Positions 1-7,947 of a stretch of DNA of 64,000 nucleotides are shown piece by piece. Position numbers and translations under genes: made by a program. The notes under the pieces are model-generated. The model was not told the origin of the DNA. It did no database searches and worked only from the letters and a program-made list of their open reading frames with translations. The number at the start of each line of letters is the position of its first letter. Positions within the stretch are counted from its first letter, which is position 1. The DNA is from Ralstonia pickettii (GTDB lineage Bacteria; Pseudomonadota; Gammaproteobacteria; Burkholderiales; Burkholderiaceae), in NCBI RefSeq assembly GCF_030582395.1, contig NZ_CP104382.1, forward strand, positions 496,001 through 560,000, written 5' to 3'.

Positions 1-1
1 T

Positions 2-985
2 TCCTGCGTGCTCTCGTACCTGCTGCACGAGGACGGGGTCGACCTGAACGGCATCACGCTGCAGTCTTCCATCCTCGACTACACACAGGCAGGCAATCCG
101 GTCGGGCTTTTACCGACGTGCGCGGCAGATGCGTGGTTCCACAAGCGCGCAACTGCCCCCAAAGGCGGACCGCTGCCCACAGACGTGGGCGACTTTGCGG
201 AAGCCGCCGCCGTCTTTGCCAGCACCGAATACGAAAAGGCGCTCGCCGAACCCGCGCATGCCGATCCGGTCGTGCTCAAGACGTTGTCTGCCCTCACTGG
301 CATCGATGCGGCGACGTTGCAGGGCTGGCGGCTCGATGTGGCAGCGTCCGACGGCGCGGGCACGTCGTTGTTCCTGACCACGCTGCTGGCTGACAAGGGC
401 TTGTCGCTGGGTGCGTACGACGGTCGCGTCACTGGTATTCACACCGGCATTGCGGCCAGCGTGAATCCAAACTCCGGCGGCAATGATCCGACCATGACGG
501 CGGTGTCCGGCGTCTACACCGCCATGTGGAACACCTACCTGAACGCCGATTTGAAGTTCACGTCCAACTCGGCCTTCACGGATTTGAACGACCAAGCCTT
601 CCGCCACTGGGATTTCCGCCACACCGATCCGACCGGCGCGCAGAAAGGGCTCGATGCCAATGGCAATGTCGCGCTGTACACGGCGGGCGACCTGGCCGCC
701 ACGATGAGCCTGAACGTGGATCTGAAAGTGTTCTCCGCCAACGGCTACTACGACTTCGTCACGCCGTTCTACCAGACCATGCTCGACCTGAAGGCGATGC
801 CCTTGCTCGATGCCGATGTACGCAAGAACCTGTCGGCGGGGTTCTACCCATCGGGGCACATGGTGTATTTGGATGGCGGCTCACGCACGGCATTGAAGGC
901 CGACCTCGCGCGCCTGTATGACGCCGCCACGACCGACCACCAGGCCGTTGCGCGCATTCGCATGCTGCAGGCGCGCAAGGCGTGA
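2..985 (+). CDS. Serine carboxypeptidase, peptidase S10 family (5' truncated)
   Basis: This is the C-terminal part of a peptidase S10 protein; the reading frame is open at the left edge of the window (Ser-Cys codons precede the first GTG at position 8), so the true start and the nucleophilic GxSxG serine lie outside. What remains carries the other two triad residues in family context: an Asp in a YYDFVTP segment (codon at about 752) and a His in an SGHMVYLD segment (codon at about 857). Bacterial S10 proteins of this kind are usually exported and cleave C-terminal residues, but the signal peptide cannot be checked here. The gene is followed by a convergent small lipoprotein gene 16 bp downstream. 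The family call is firm; the substrate is unknown. Confidence 0.85.
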   Translation, partial: SCVLSYLLHEDGVDLNGITLQSSILDYTQAGNPVGLLPTCAADAWFHKRATAPKGGPLPTDVGDFAEAAAVFASTEYEKALAEPAHADPVVLKTLSALTGIDAATLQGWRLDVAASDGAGTSLFLTTLLADKGLSLGAYDGRVTGIHTGIAASVNPNSGGNDPTMTAVSGVYTAMWNTYLNADLKFTSNSAFTDLNDQAFRHWDFRHTDPTGAQKGLDANGNVALYTAGDLAATMSLNVDLKVFSANGYYDFVTPFYQTMLDLKAMPLLDADVRKNLSAGFYPSGHMVYLDGGSRTALKADLARLYDAATTDHQAVARIRMLQARKA

Positions 986-1001
986 GCCCACAGTTTGCGG
1001 A

Positions 1002-1133
1002 TCAATACCCGCGGTAGTACGGATGGTAGTAATGCGGGCGGTCGTAGTAGCCGCCTGCCGGAACCACCACGCAGGCGCTCAGCGCAGAGGTGGCGGCAGC
1101 AGCAAGGATGAGCAGGGCGATAGTGCGTTTCAT
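1002..1133 (-). CDS. Small lipoprotein with Tyr/His-rich tail, 43 aa
   Basis: A 43-codon gene. It starts MKRTIALLILAAAATSALSA and continues with Cys-21, which gives a charged n-region, a hydrophobic core and a lipobox (Leu-Ser-Ala-Cys), so it is very likely a lipoprotein. The mature part is only about 23 residues and is rich in Tyr, His, Pro and Gly. An AAGGAG Shine-Dalgarno lies about 9 bases before the ATG, which supports translation. Tiny lipoproteins of this design are common in Ralstonia and Burkholderia and have no assigned function. It converges on the carboxypeptidase gene. Existence is well supported by the signal sequence and ribosome site; no role is proposed. Confidence 0.7.
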   Translation of the reverse strand: MKRTIALLILAAAATSALSACVVVPAGGYYDRPHYYHPYYRGY

Positions 1134-1589
1134 GACGAGGCTCCTTGGTGATGGCGATCGTTGATCTGGCCTCACTGTATGGAAATGCCTCGCAACCGCG
1201 CTTTACGGTTTGTAAGAAAAACTGTGACGCCCAAGCCGGTAATCGGGCGTCCTCCCCGCATTGGCAACGCGCGGATCGGGTGCGCCGTAATTTGCCGTTA
1301 CCTTTGCGGCGGGACTATGGAGCACCGGGCGTAGCTCGGACACTGTCAGTGCCGCGCCACGATGTTCCACGAACTTATCGTCACGGTATTGACAGATCGT
1401 TGAGATCGGCGGGAAATACACCAAACGGCAAACGTTGTGCTTCAAGTTTGAACGCGCGGCGCCGATAGCCGTTTGTATAGAGACAGATGTCAGGGCGCCT
1501 TGGCCCAGTCGAGGCAGCAAGCCTTGCGGGGACCACGCGATGCGCGCCGCCCAACCGTGCGCATCGGCAACATATCGGGGGGATGCATC
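1134..1589. other. Intergenic region without a convincing gene
   Basis: This 456-bp stretch must hold the promoter of the leftward lipoprotein gene and any promoter of the small membrane peptide. A TTGACA hexamer occurs near 1390 on the plus strand but has no good -10 partner. Open frames here lack ribosome sites and protein-like composition. No repeat or RNA motif was recognised. Confidence 0.4.
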
Positions 1590-1736
1590 ATGACGAATTT
1601 TCTGGAATCGACCATCGCCTGGGCTGCACCGTGCCTGATCGCTACCGCGATTGTCGTGCCGGCTGTGTGGAACAAACTGCGGGCGCGCCGTGTGCTCGAA
1701 GCCATGCACCACGCGCGCGAGCACCGCGACGAGTAG
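1590..1736 (+). CDS. Predicted small single-span membrane protein, 48 aa
   Basis: A 48-residue frame starting MTNFLESTIAWAAP with one hydrophobic segment (roughly residues 8-27) followed by a strongly basic and acidic tail rich in Arg, His and Glu. A purine-rich GGGGGGA lies about 7 bases upstream of the ATG. This is the normal look of a small inner-membrane peptide with a cytoplasmic tail, but it matches no family I recognise, and the longer frame containing it has no better start. It is convergent with azoR. Without homologues it remains a modest-confidence call. Confidence 0.45.
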   Translation: MTNFLESTIAWAAPCLIATAIVVPAVWNKLRARRVLEAMHHAREHRDE

Positions 1737-1788
1737 TCCGCCGCTCGGCCCTTCGCGCCGACTTCACCTTCTTGGTCCGGTAAAAGCG

Positions 1789-1822
1789 AAAACGGGCGCC
1801 GCATTGCTGCTGGCGCCCGTTT
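1789..1822 (-). terminator. Intrinsic terminator of azoR
   Basis: A 10-bp perfect stem (AACGGGCGCC with GGCGCCCGTT) encloses an 11-base loop. Read leftward it ends in a T-rich run, placing it 55 bp after the azoR stop codon. Confidence 0.7.
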
Positions 1823-1876
1823 GGCATTCTGCGAGGCCGGTTGCGGTGCGTCCCGTTGCGCCGCAATCGTGTTCGC

Positions 1877-2503
1877 TCAGGCTGCCACGGCCTGGCTCAC
1901 AACGTCGCGCATGGCGGCGTGTGCTGCTTCCAAGGCTTGCGTGCGAGCGTCCGGGCCCATCGCCAGGCGTTCTGCGCGCACGAACTGCACATCGGTGATA
2001 CCGAAGAAGCCGAACACGGTCTTCAGATACGCCTCCTGGAAATCCATCGCGGCGGCCGGGCCGGCGGAGTACATGCCGCCGCGCGTCGATGCAACGATCA
2101 CCTTCTTGCCACCGGCCAGGCCGACCGGGCCGTTTTCCGAGTACTTGAACGTGCGGCCGGCTTGCGCCACGCGGTCGATCCACGCCTTGAGCTGGCTCGG
2201 CACCGAGAAGTTGTACATCGGCGCGCCAACCACGATCACGTCGCTGGCGAGCAGCTCGTTCACGAGCGTTTCCGAGCGGGCATGCTCGGCGCGGGTCGCG
2301 TCGTCAAAATCGTCGGCGCCCGTGGCGCGGAAGCCGGCAGCAATGGCGCCGTCCAGGTGAGGAATGGCTTCGACCGACAGGTCGCGGTGGACGACGGTGG
2401 CGCTCGGGTTTTCGCGGCGCAGCGCGTCAACAATGGCGGCGCTCAACAAGCGCGAGGCCGAGGCGTCACCGAGGATGCTGGAATCAATGTGAAGGACTTG
2501 CAT
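1877..2503 (-). CDS. azoR: FMN-dependent NADH:azoreductase
   Basis: A 208-residue flavodoxin-fold quinone/azo reductase. Members reduce azo bonds and quinones by two-electron transfer from NAD(P)H via FMN in the cytoplasm and protect against quinone stress. Supporting motifs are the N-terminal MQVLHIDSSILGDASASR phosphate-binding segment, the central PMYNFSVPSQLKAWIDR signature and a later STRGGMYS segment. Length matches AzoR (about 200 aa). The ATG at 2503 is chosen because TTGGAGAG lies just upstream; the frame stays open for 27 more codons without family similarity. A LysR gene starts 128 bp away on the other strand, the usual arrangement of a regulator and its target. Confidence 0.92.
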   Translation of the reverse strand: MQVLHIDSSILGDASASRLLSAAIVDALRRENPSATVVHRDLSVEAIPHLDGAIAAGFRATGADDFDDATRAEHARSETLVNELLASDVIVVGAPMYNFSVPSQLKAWIDRVAQAGRTFKYSENGPVGLAGGKKVIVASTRGGMYSAGPAAAMDFQEAYLKTVFGFFGITDVQFVRAERLAMGPDARTQALEAAHAAMRDVVSQAVAA

Positions 2504-2569
2504 GGTGTCTCTCCAAGTAAAAGGTGGGTTGCTGCAAAGATAGTGCGATGCGGCGAGTTCCAGTAATGG

Positions 2570-2580
2570 GTCGAATCGAC
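2570..2580. promoter_or_regulatory. Short palindrome between azoR and the LysR gene
   Basis: GTCGA-A-TCGAC is an 11-bp perfect inverted repeat in the 127-bp divergent intergenic region. It could be part of a LysR operator, but the sequence alone does not prove binding. Confidence 0.3.
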
Positions 2581-2630
2581 ACACATCGTTCTATGAGTGA
2601 GACAATGCGCCGATGCCTTGGAGAACGGCC

Positions 2631-3578
2631 ATGGAAGACCTGAACGACCTCGTCCTGTTTGCCAGCGTGGTGACGCACGGCAGTTTTTCCGGCGCCGCGC
2701 GGGCGCTGGGGATTCCGAAATCGCGCGTGAGCCGCCGCGTGGCCGACCTCGAAACCCGCCTGGGGGTTCGGCTGCTGCAGCGCTCAACGCGGGCGGTGCA
2801 TGTGACGGACGTGGGCTCGGCGTTCTTTACCCATTGCGAATCGATGACGCAGGCGGCCCGCGCTGCTTTCGAAGTGGCCGAGCACGCAGGCGAGAAACCT
2901 TCCGGGCGACTGCGCGTGAGCTGTCCGGTGGGCGTGGCGCATGTGTTCATCGCGCCCGTGCTGTCGAAATTCCTGCGCGCGCAGCCCGATGTGCGCCTGG
3001 AGCTGGACGTGACAAACCGCCGTGTCGACGTGATCGGCGACGGCTACGACGTGGCGCTGCGCGTGCGCTCGACGCTGGACGATTCCAACCTCGTCGTGCG
3101 CAGTTTTGGCGTGAGCGACCAGGTGCTCGTCGCCAGCCCGTCATTTGTGGCCGAGCATGGTCCGTTCGAGACGCCGGAATCGATGCGCGGCGCGATCGGG
3201 GTGGGCGTTGACGGTGCGGCCGGGGAGCGCACCCGCTGGCGCCTGACCGCCCCTGACGGCGGCGCGGTCGACATCGAATACACCCCCGCGCTGGTGACGG
3301 ACGACCTGTATCTGATGGGGCAGACGGCGCTGGCCGGGATTGGCGTTGCACAACTGCCGTTCAACCTGTGCGCCGAGCCCGTTCGTGATGGCCGGCTGGT
3401 CGTGCTGCTGCCGGAATACCGGTTGCCGGTGCACCAGTTTCACGCGGTGTTCCCGTCACGCCGGGGGCTCGTGCCGGCCGTGCGCGCGTTCATCGAATTC
3501 CTTGCGGAAGAGTTGCCCGGCATGACGGCAAACGTCAGCCGTTGCTATGAGGACATCGTCCGGCAGCCCGATCGTTGA
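2631..3578 (+). CDS. LysR-family transcriptional regulator
   Basis: A 315-residue LysR regulator. The N-terminal winged helix-turn-helix is clear (GSFSGAARALGIPKSRVSRR, about residues 17-36), followed by the linker helix and a periplasmic-binding-protein-like effector domain. The ATG at 2631 is preferred over the one at 2613 because GGAG sits 7 bases upstream and the protein then begins with the usual MEDLNDLVLF. It is divergent from azoR, so control of azoR by a quinone or aromatic effector is a reasonable inference. The AaeR/DsdC-like proteobacterial subgroup is diverse, and the ligand cannot be deduced. Confidence 0.9.
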   Translation: MEDLNDLVLFASVVTHGSFSGAARALGIPKSRVSRRVADLETRLGVRLLQRSTRAVHVTDVGSAFFTHCESMTQAARAAFEVAEHAGEKPSGRLRVSCPVGVAHVFIAPVLSKFLRAQPDVRLELDVTNRRVDVIGDGYDVALRVRSTLDDSNLVVRSFGVSDQVLVASPSFVAEHGPFETPESMRGAIGVGVDGAAGERTRWRLTAPDGGAVDIEYTPALVTDDLYLMGQTALAGIGVAQLPFNLCAEPVRDGRLVVLLPEYRLPVHQFHAVFPSRRGLVPAVRAFIEFLAEELPGMTANVSRCYEDIVRQPDR

Positions 3579-3668
3579 CTCTGCAACGATTGCGAATCGG
3601 CAGTATCATCAACGGCTTCGCTTCTCCCATTGGCGCGGGTGCCTTGAGCGGCATGCGCGCACGCTCCC

Positions 3669-5249
3669 ATGTCCTCCCGCCCCAGCATCGAACCGCCCAA
3701 GCCAGATACGCCTACTGCGCCCATTGCGTCGGCATCCAGCCCGCTGGATGCGCTGCCCGTGCCTGAAATTCCGGTGATGGCGGTGATGGGCGGGCTGATG
3801 CTTGCCATCTTGCTGGGCGCGCTGGAGCAAACCATCGTTGCGGTGGCCTTGCCCGTGATTGCGGGCGAATTCAACGGCTTTGCGCTGATGGCGTGGCTGG
3901 TGTCGGCGTATCTGGTGGCGTCTACGGTGGTGACGCCCATCTACGGCAAATTGAGTGACCTCTACGGCCGCCGCGCCATGCTGACGACCGCCATCGTCCT
4001 GTTCGTGCTGGCCTCGGTGGCGTGTGCGTTGGCGACCAGCATGCCGATGCTGCTCGTTGCGCGTGTTCTGCAGGGGCTGGGCGGCGGCGGTCTCATCTCG
4101 ATATCGCAGGCCACGATTGCCGATGTGGTGCCGCTGCGCGAGCGTGGCCGCTACCAGGGGTACGTGAGCGGCATGTGGGCCATGGCCAGCCTCGCCGGTC
4201 CGGTGATCGGCGGTTACCTGACGCATTACCTGTCATGGCGCTGGATTTTCTGGATCAACCTGCCGCTGGGCATTGTCGCGCTGCTGGTCGTGCGCCGCAC
4301 GCTTCGGCATCTGCCGGTGGCGCATCAGCGTCGCCCGATTGACGTGCTGGGCGTGGTGCTGTTTGCGGCGGGGTTGACCGCCCTGTTGCTGATGATTACC
4401 CGGGTGGGGCAGGGCACGTCGCTCACGCAGCCCGACAATCTCGGCCTTCTGGCGGGGGCGGTGGTGTTGCTGGGCGCCTTTGTCTGGCAAGAGAATCGTG
4501 CTGTGGAGCCGATCATTCCGCTGTCGATGTTCCGTGTGCGCACGGTCACGATCTGCTGCCTGGCGCTGTTCCTCTGCTTCTTCCAGTTGATTGCCACGTC
4601 GGTGCTGATGCCGCTGCGCTTCCAGATGGTGGCAGGGGCCAGCCCCGATGCCGCCGCGCTGCGCCTGGTGCCGCTCACGCTGTCGATTCCGCTTGGCGCC
4701 TTCATCGCCGGCCGGTGGATGACGCACAGCGGCCGCTACAAGCCGTTGATGCTGATTGGCGCAAGCGTGGTGCCGTTTGCCGTCGCATCGCTGGGTTTGC
4801 TGGACCCGCACAGCGTACTGGCGCTGACCCTTGCGATGATCGTGCTGGGGCTGGCGATTGGCGTGCAGTTCCCGACGGGCCTGGTCGCCACGCAAAACGC
4901 GGTGTCGCCGCAGACGGTGGGGCTGGCCACCGCGCTGACCGCCTTCTCGCGTCTGCTGGGTGGCGCGGTGGGCGTGGCGGTGCTGACCTCCGTGCTGATT
5001 GCGCTGATGCGTCAGGCTGCGCCCGGCGCCCAGGTGGCGGCCGGCGGCGACGTGCTGATGGATCTCTTCCACGCAGCCCTGGCAAGCAACGGCGCCGATG
5101 CCCAGGCCTTGCAACGCGCGGGCGAGAGCGCGTTCCGGCATCTTTTCTTCTTTGCCGCTGCGGTGTCGGTCATTTCGCCCCTGCTGATCGTACGGCTGGA
5201 AGAGAAAGTGCTGCGCGGCAAGGTGTCGCTGGCCGAAGCCATCGAATAA
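3669..5249 (+). CDS. MFS multidrug efflux transporter, DHA2 (14-TM, EmrB/QacA-type)
   Basis: A 526-residue inner-membrane drug:proton antiporter. After a Pro/Ser-rich cytoplasmic N-terminus of about 35 residues come closely spaced hydrophobic helices consistent with 14 spans. The loop-2/3 MFS motif reads GKLSDLYGRR, and the motif-C region reads GPVIGGYLTHYLSWRWIFWI, typical of DHA2. No membrane-fusion partner gene is adjacent, which argues for a stand-alone exporter. It lies 90 bp after the LysR gene in the same direction and converges with the DUF2236 gene. Substrates cannot be predicted from sequence. Confidence 0.9.
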   Translation: MSSRPSIEPPKPDTPTAPIASASSPLDALPVPEIPVMAVMGGLMLAILLGALEQTIVAVALPVIAGEFNGFALMAWLVSAYLVASTVVTPIYGKLSDLYGRRAMLTTAIVLFVLASVACALATSMPMLLVARVLQGLGGGGLISISQATIADVVPLRERGRYQGYVSGMWAMASLAGPVIGGYLTHYLSWRWIFWINLPLGIVALLVVRRTLRHLPVAHQRRPIDVLGVVLFAAGLTALLLMITRVGQGTSLTQPDNLGLLAGAVVLLGAFVWQENRAVEPIIPLSMFRVRTVTICCLALFLCFFQLIATSVLMPLRFQMVAGASPDAAALRLVPLTLSIPLGAFIAGRWMTHSGRYKPLMLIGASVVPFAVASLGLLDPHSVLALTLAMIVLGLAIGVQFPTGLVATQNAVSPQTVGLATALTAFSRLLGGAVGVAVLTSVLIALMRQAAPGAQVAAGGDVLMDLFHAALASNGADAQALQRAGESAFRHLFFFAAAVSVISPLLIVRLEEKVLRGKVSLAEAIE

Positions 5250-5261
5250 ATGGCGGGCGCG

Positions 5262-6158
5262 CTAGCTGGCGACAGGCGCCAGCGCGCGCCGACGAGCACG
5301 GCGGGCCACGCTGCCTTCGTACAGCGCCCAGCGCAGCGTGGGTGCCACCGTGCGCATGGCTGCCGATGCAAAGGCCGCCTGCAGCGGCGGCCGCTTGAGA
5401 TCGAGCATTCGTATTGCCCACGGCGGCAGCAACTGGATGCCAGCGTCCAGGAAGAGGCGTACCGCAGGGCGCAAGCCCGGGCGCGGCGCCTGCCACGTCA
5501 TCAATACTTCCACGACCGTGCGCGTGCGATCGCTGGCCACCAGCTCGGCGCGCATCGCATTCAAATAAGTATGCACGGCCCCCCGCGATTTCGGCACGTC
5601 CCGCGCGCCGAGCATCTCGGCCACCAGCGCGGTCTCTTCAAAGTAGCGATCCTGCTGGGCGGTGCTCAGGGTGCCATCCACGTAGCGCAGATAGCCTGCC
5701 AGGAAGCTCGACATCTCTGCGACATGCACCCAGGTAAGCAGATCCGGGTCGTTTGCTGAATACGGGCGGCCATCTGGCGCGATGCCTTGCACGCGGTCGT
5801 GGATGGTCTTCACGCGCTCGATCAGCGCCAGCGCGTCATGCCGGCTGCCGTACGTGGTGCCGGCTACGAACTGCGCGGTGCGGCCGAGGCGTCCCTGCAG
5901 GTCTTCGCGAAAGTTCGAATGGTCCCACACGCCGGCCAGCGCGCGCGGGTGCAGCGCCTGCAACAACAGCGCGCTGATCCCGCCAGCCATCATCGCCGGA
6001 AAATCGGCATGCACCTTCCAGCAGACCGCGTCGGGGCCGAACAGGCCGGGGTCGCCCGGCGGCGAGGCAATGTCGAGGGTCAGGCTGCCGGTGGCGCGCG
6101 TCAGGCCGCGGACCTGGTTGGCGATGCGTTCGCGAATGGCGACGAGGGGCGAGGGCAT
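5262..6158 (-). CDS. DUF2236 / MpaB-type oxygenase-like protein
   Basis: A roughly 298-residue protein of the DUF2236 family, which includes the fungal mycophenolate enzyme MpaB and the haem-dependent rubber oxygenase Lcp. Recognisable segments are CWKVHADFPAMMAGGISALL followed by LQALHPRALAGVWDHSNF (about residues 45-85) and WVHVAEMSSF (about 140). Catalysis has been shown for only a few members, so oxygenase activity here is inference. The start is uncertain: ATG at 6158 gives MPSPLVAIRERI, while an in-frame GTG at 6182 would add eight residues; neither has a good ribosome site. It is convergent with the MFS gene and divergent from the exported protein at 6343. Confidence 0.75.
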   Translation of the reverse strand: MPSPLVAIRERIANQVRGLTRATGSLTLDIASPPGDPGLFGPDAVCWKVHADFPAMMAGGISALLLQALHPRALAGVWDHSNFREDLQGRLGRTAQFVAGTTYGSRHDALALIERVKTIHDRVQGIAPDGRPYSANDPDLLTWVHVAEMSSFLAGYLRYVDGTLSTAQQDRYFEETALVAEMLGARDVPKSRGAVHTYLNAMRAELVASDRTRTVVEVLMTWQAPRPGLRPAVRLFLDAGIQLLPPWAIRMLDLKRPPLQAAFASAAMRTVAPTLRWALYEGSVARRARRRALAPVAS

Positions 6159-6342
6159 GGTGCCGGAAGTGCCGGGAAGCACGAGGCGAAGAAGCCTTCA
6201 TTTTACCGAGCCGCATCGGCGCACGCCTTGGCTGTCGTGGTGACAGAAAGCCGCATGGCGGATGTGGCTTCGCAGGACCATTTGTTGCGTCGGCATGTCT
6301 ATCCGCGCCTCCTAGAATGAAGAACGATTCCTTGAGAACGCC

Positions 6343-7272
6343 ATGCCTATGACCTCTCACCGACATACCGCTCGGCGGGGCTGGCTCGCCGCGCTTGTAG
6401 TGGCGGCCGGCCTATGCCTGAGCCTTTCCGTACATGCGGCAGACAACGCGCAAGCGCTGCGCGACAAATACCAGACCGTGGCGCCCCAGTTGGCCGATAA
6501 CGTGTTCCATCGCCCGTTGGTGCTGGAATCCACCGAAGCGCCCGAACGGCTCAAGAGCGACATCTATAGCGTGCTCGACTACCCGTTCGCCACCGTCAAG
6601 AGCGCGCTGGGGGATCCGGAGCACGGCGCTTCCAACTGGTGCGACGTGCTCATCCTGCATCTGAATATCAAGTACTGCCACGCCACGCAGGGTACGGATG
6701 GCAGCGTGCTGAACGTGAACCTCGGCCGCAAGGTGGAAGACTCGCTCTCCAGCAGCTATCGCCTCGAGTTCGGTTATCACCCCGTTGCCAGCAGTGCAGA
6801 TTATTTTCGCGTGGAACTCAGCGCGGCTTCCGGCCCGCTCAGCACGCGTGACTACCACATCATGCTGGAGGCCATACCCGCGCCGGGCGCCGGCAACCAT
6901 ACCTTCCTGCACCTGACCTACGCGTACGGTTACGGTACGGCGGGGCGCCTGGCGATGCGCACATACCTTGCCACGGTCGGTAGCGGCAAGGTCGGCTTTA
7001 CCAAGACGGCGGAATCCTCATCGGGCGGGGAGCCCGAATATGTGGGCGGGGTGCGCGGCCTGCTCGAACGCAACACGATGCGCTATTACTTGGCCATCGA
7101 CGCCTATCTGAAGTCGCTGTCGGCGCCGCCCGACAAGCGCTTGCAGCAACGGCTTAATGCCTGGTTCACCGCCACCGAGCAGTACCCGCGCCAACTGCAC
7201 GAAGTGGAGCGGCAGGATTATCTGCAGATGAAGCACCACGAAGTCGAGCGCCAGCAGCAGGCGGCGCAGTAA
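6343..7272 (+). CDS. Conserved exported protein of unknown function
   Basis: A 309-residue protein with a clear Sec signal peptide (basic start, hydrophobic core about residues 14-29, cleavage after VHA-A). The mature part has a conserved look: paired cysteines in WCDVLILHLNIKYC, a segment GPLSTRDYHIMLEA, a KVGFT motif and ERNTMRYYLAIDAYLKSL near the end. I recognise this as a family present across Burkholderiales and Pseudomonas without a named function; a lipid-binding-like fold is possible but not demonstrated. The last 25 residues are Glu/Gln/His-rich and probably helical. It converges with the PGDYG gene, 4 bp apart. Confidence 0.75.
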   Translation: MPMTSHRHTARRGWLAALVVAAGLCLSLSVHAADNAQALRDKYQTVAPQLADNVFHRPLVLESTEAPERLKSDIYSVLDYPFATVKSALGDPEHGASNWCDVLILHLNIKYCHATQGTDGSVLNVNLGRKVEDSLSSSYRLEFGYHPVASSADYFRVELSAASGPLSTRDYHIMLEAIPAPGAGNHTFLHLTYAYGYGTAGRLAMRTYLATVGSGKVGFTKTAESSSGGEPEYVGGVRGLLERNTMRYYLAIDAYLKSLSAPPDKRLQQRLNAWFTATEQYPRQLHEVERQDYLQMKHHEVERQQQAAQ

Positions 7273-7276
7273 CGCT

Positions 7277-7708
7277 TCAGGCCGGGCGGTAGACCTTGGC
7301 GAAGCGCTGCGCCTGCACGACGCCGTAGTCGCCGGGGGCGTATTGGAGCACCCAGTCGCCGGCCTGGCCGTGCAGAACGTCACCGGCTTCGGACCGCGCC
7401 ATTGAGAACGCTTCGTGCATCTGCTTGGCCAGCACCACGCTGGGGCGGTTGCGGTAAGCGCCGGACTGACCCTGCGCGAGCGATGCATCCGCGGGGACGT
7501 ACTTTGCATCGAAACGCTCGCGCGAAACGACCCAGCGGTCTCCGGTGGAACCGGTGATCAGCGCATCGCCGGGGGCGTAGCGGTTGGGGCCTTCCAGGCT
7601 CATCAGCTCGCCGGCTTCTGCGGCAAAGTCGACGTGGACGGTCTCGTCTTTCACAAAAGGGCGGGCGGCGGGGTCGGTGCGCAGGTCGACGTGTTGCAGG
7701 GCAGGCAT
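7277..7708 (-). CDS. PGDYG-domain protein
   Basis: A 143-residue protein carrying two related segments: NRYAPGDALITGSTGDRWVV in the middle and DWVLQYAPGDYGVVQAQRF near the C-terminus. The second contains the Pro-Gly-Asp-Tyr-Gly signature that names the family. No catalytic motif or membrane segment is present. The ATG at 7708 is used; a TTG four codons upstream is less likely. The family is annotated only by its motif, so no function is offered. Confidence 0.8.
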   Translation of the reverse strand: MPALQHVDLRTDPAARPFVKDETVHVDFAAEAGELMSLEGPNRYAPGDALITGSTGDRWVVSRERFDAKYVPADASLAQGQSGAYRNRPSVVLAKQMHEAFSMARSEAGDVLHGQAGDWVLQYAPGDYGVVQAQRFAKVYRPA

Positions 7709-7947
7709 GAGGTGAAGCAAAAGGCAATGGAAGCCGAGTCAGGCGAAAGGTTGTAAGCGTAGCGCAAATGGTTGCCCATCGGCAGGCGATGCCCGACCGC
7801 TTCGGGCGCGGCGACGTTGCGCAGCATGATCGCGGGCTCGCGCTTACGCTGCGACGCGTCATCCGGTGTAGGACCGTGTAACCGGCGCCGATAGAGCGAT
7901 GAGCCGATCACGCGCACAATACCGCAGCTCAATTTCGCGGGGTGTGC

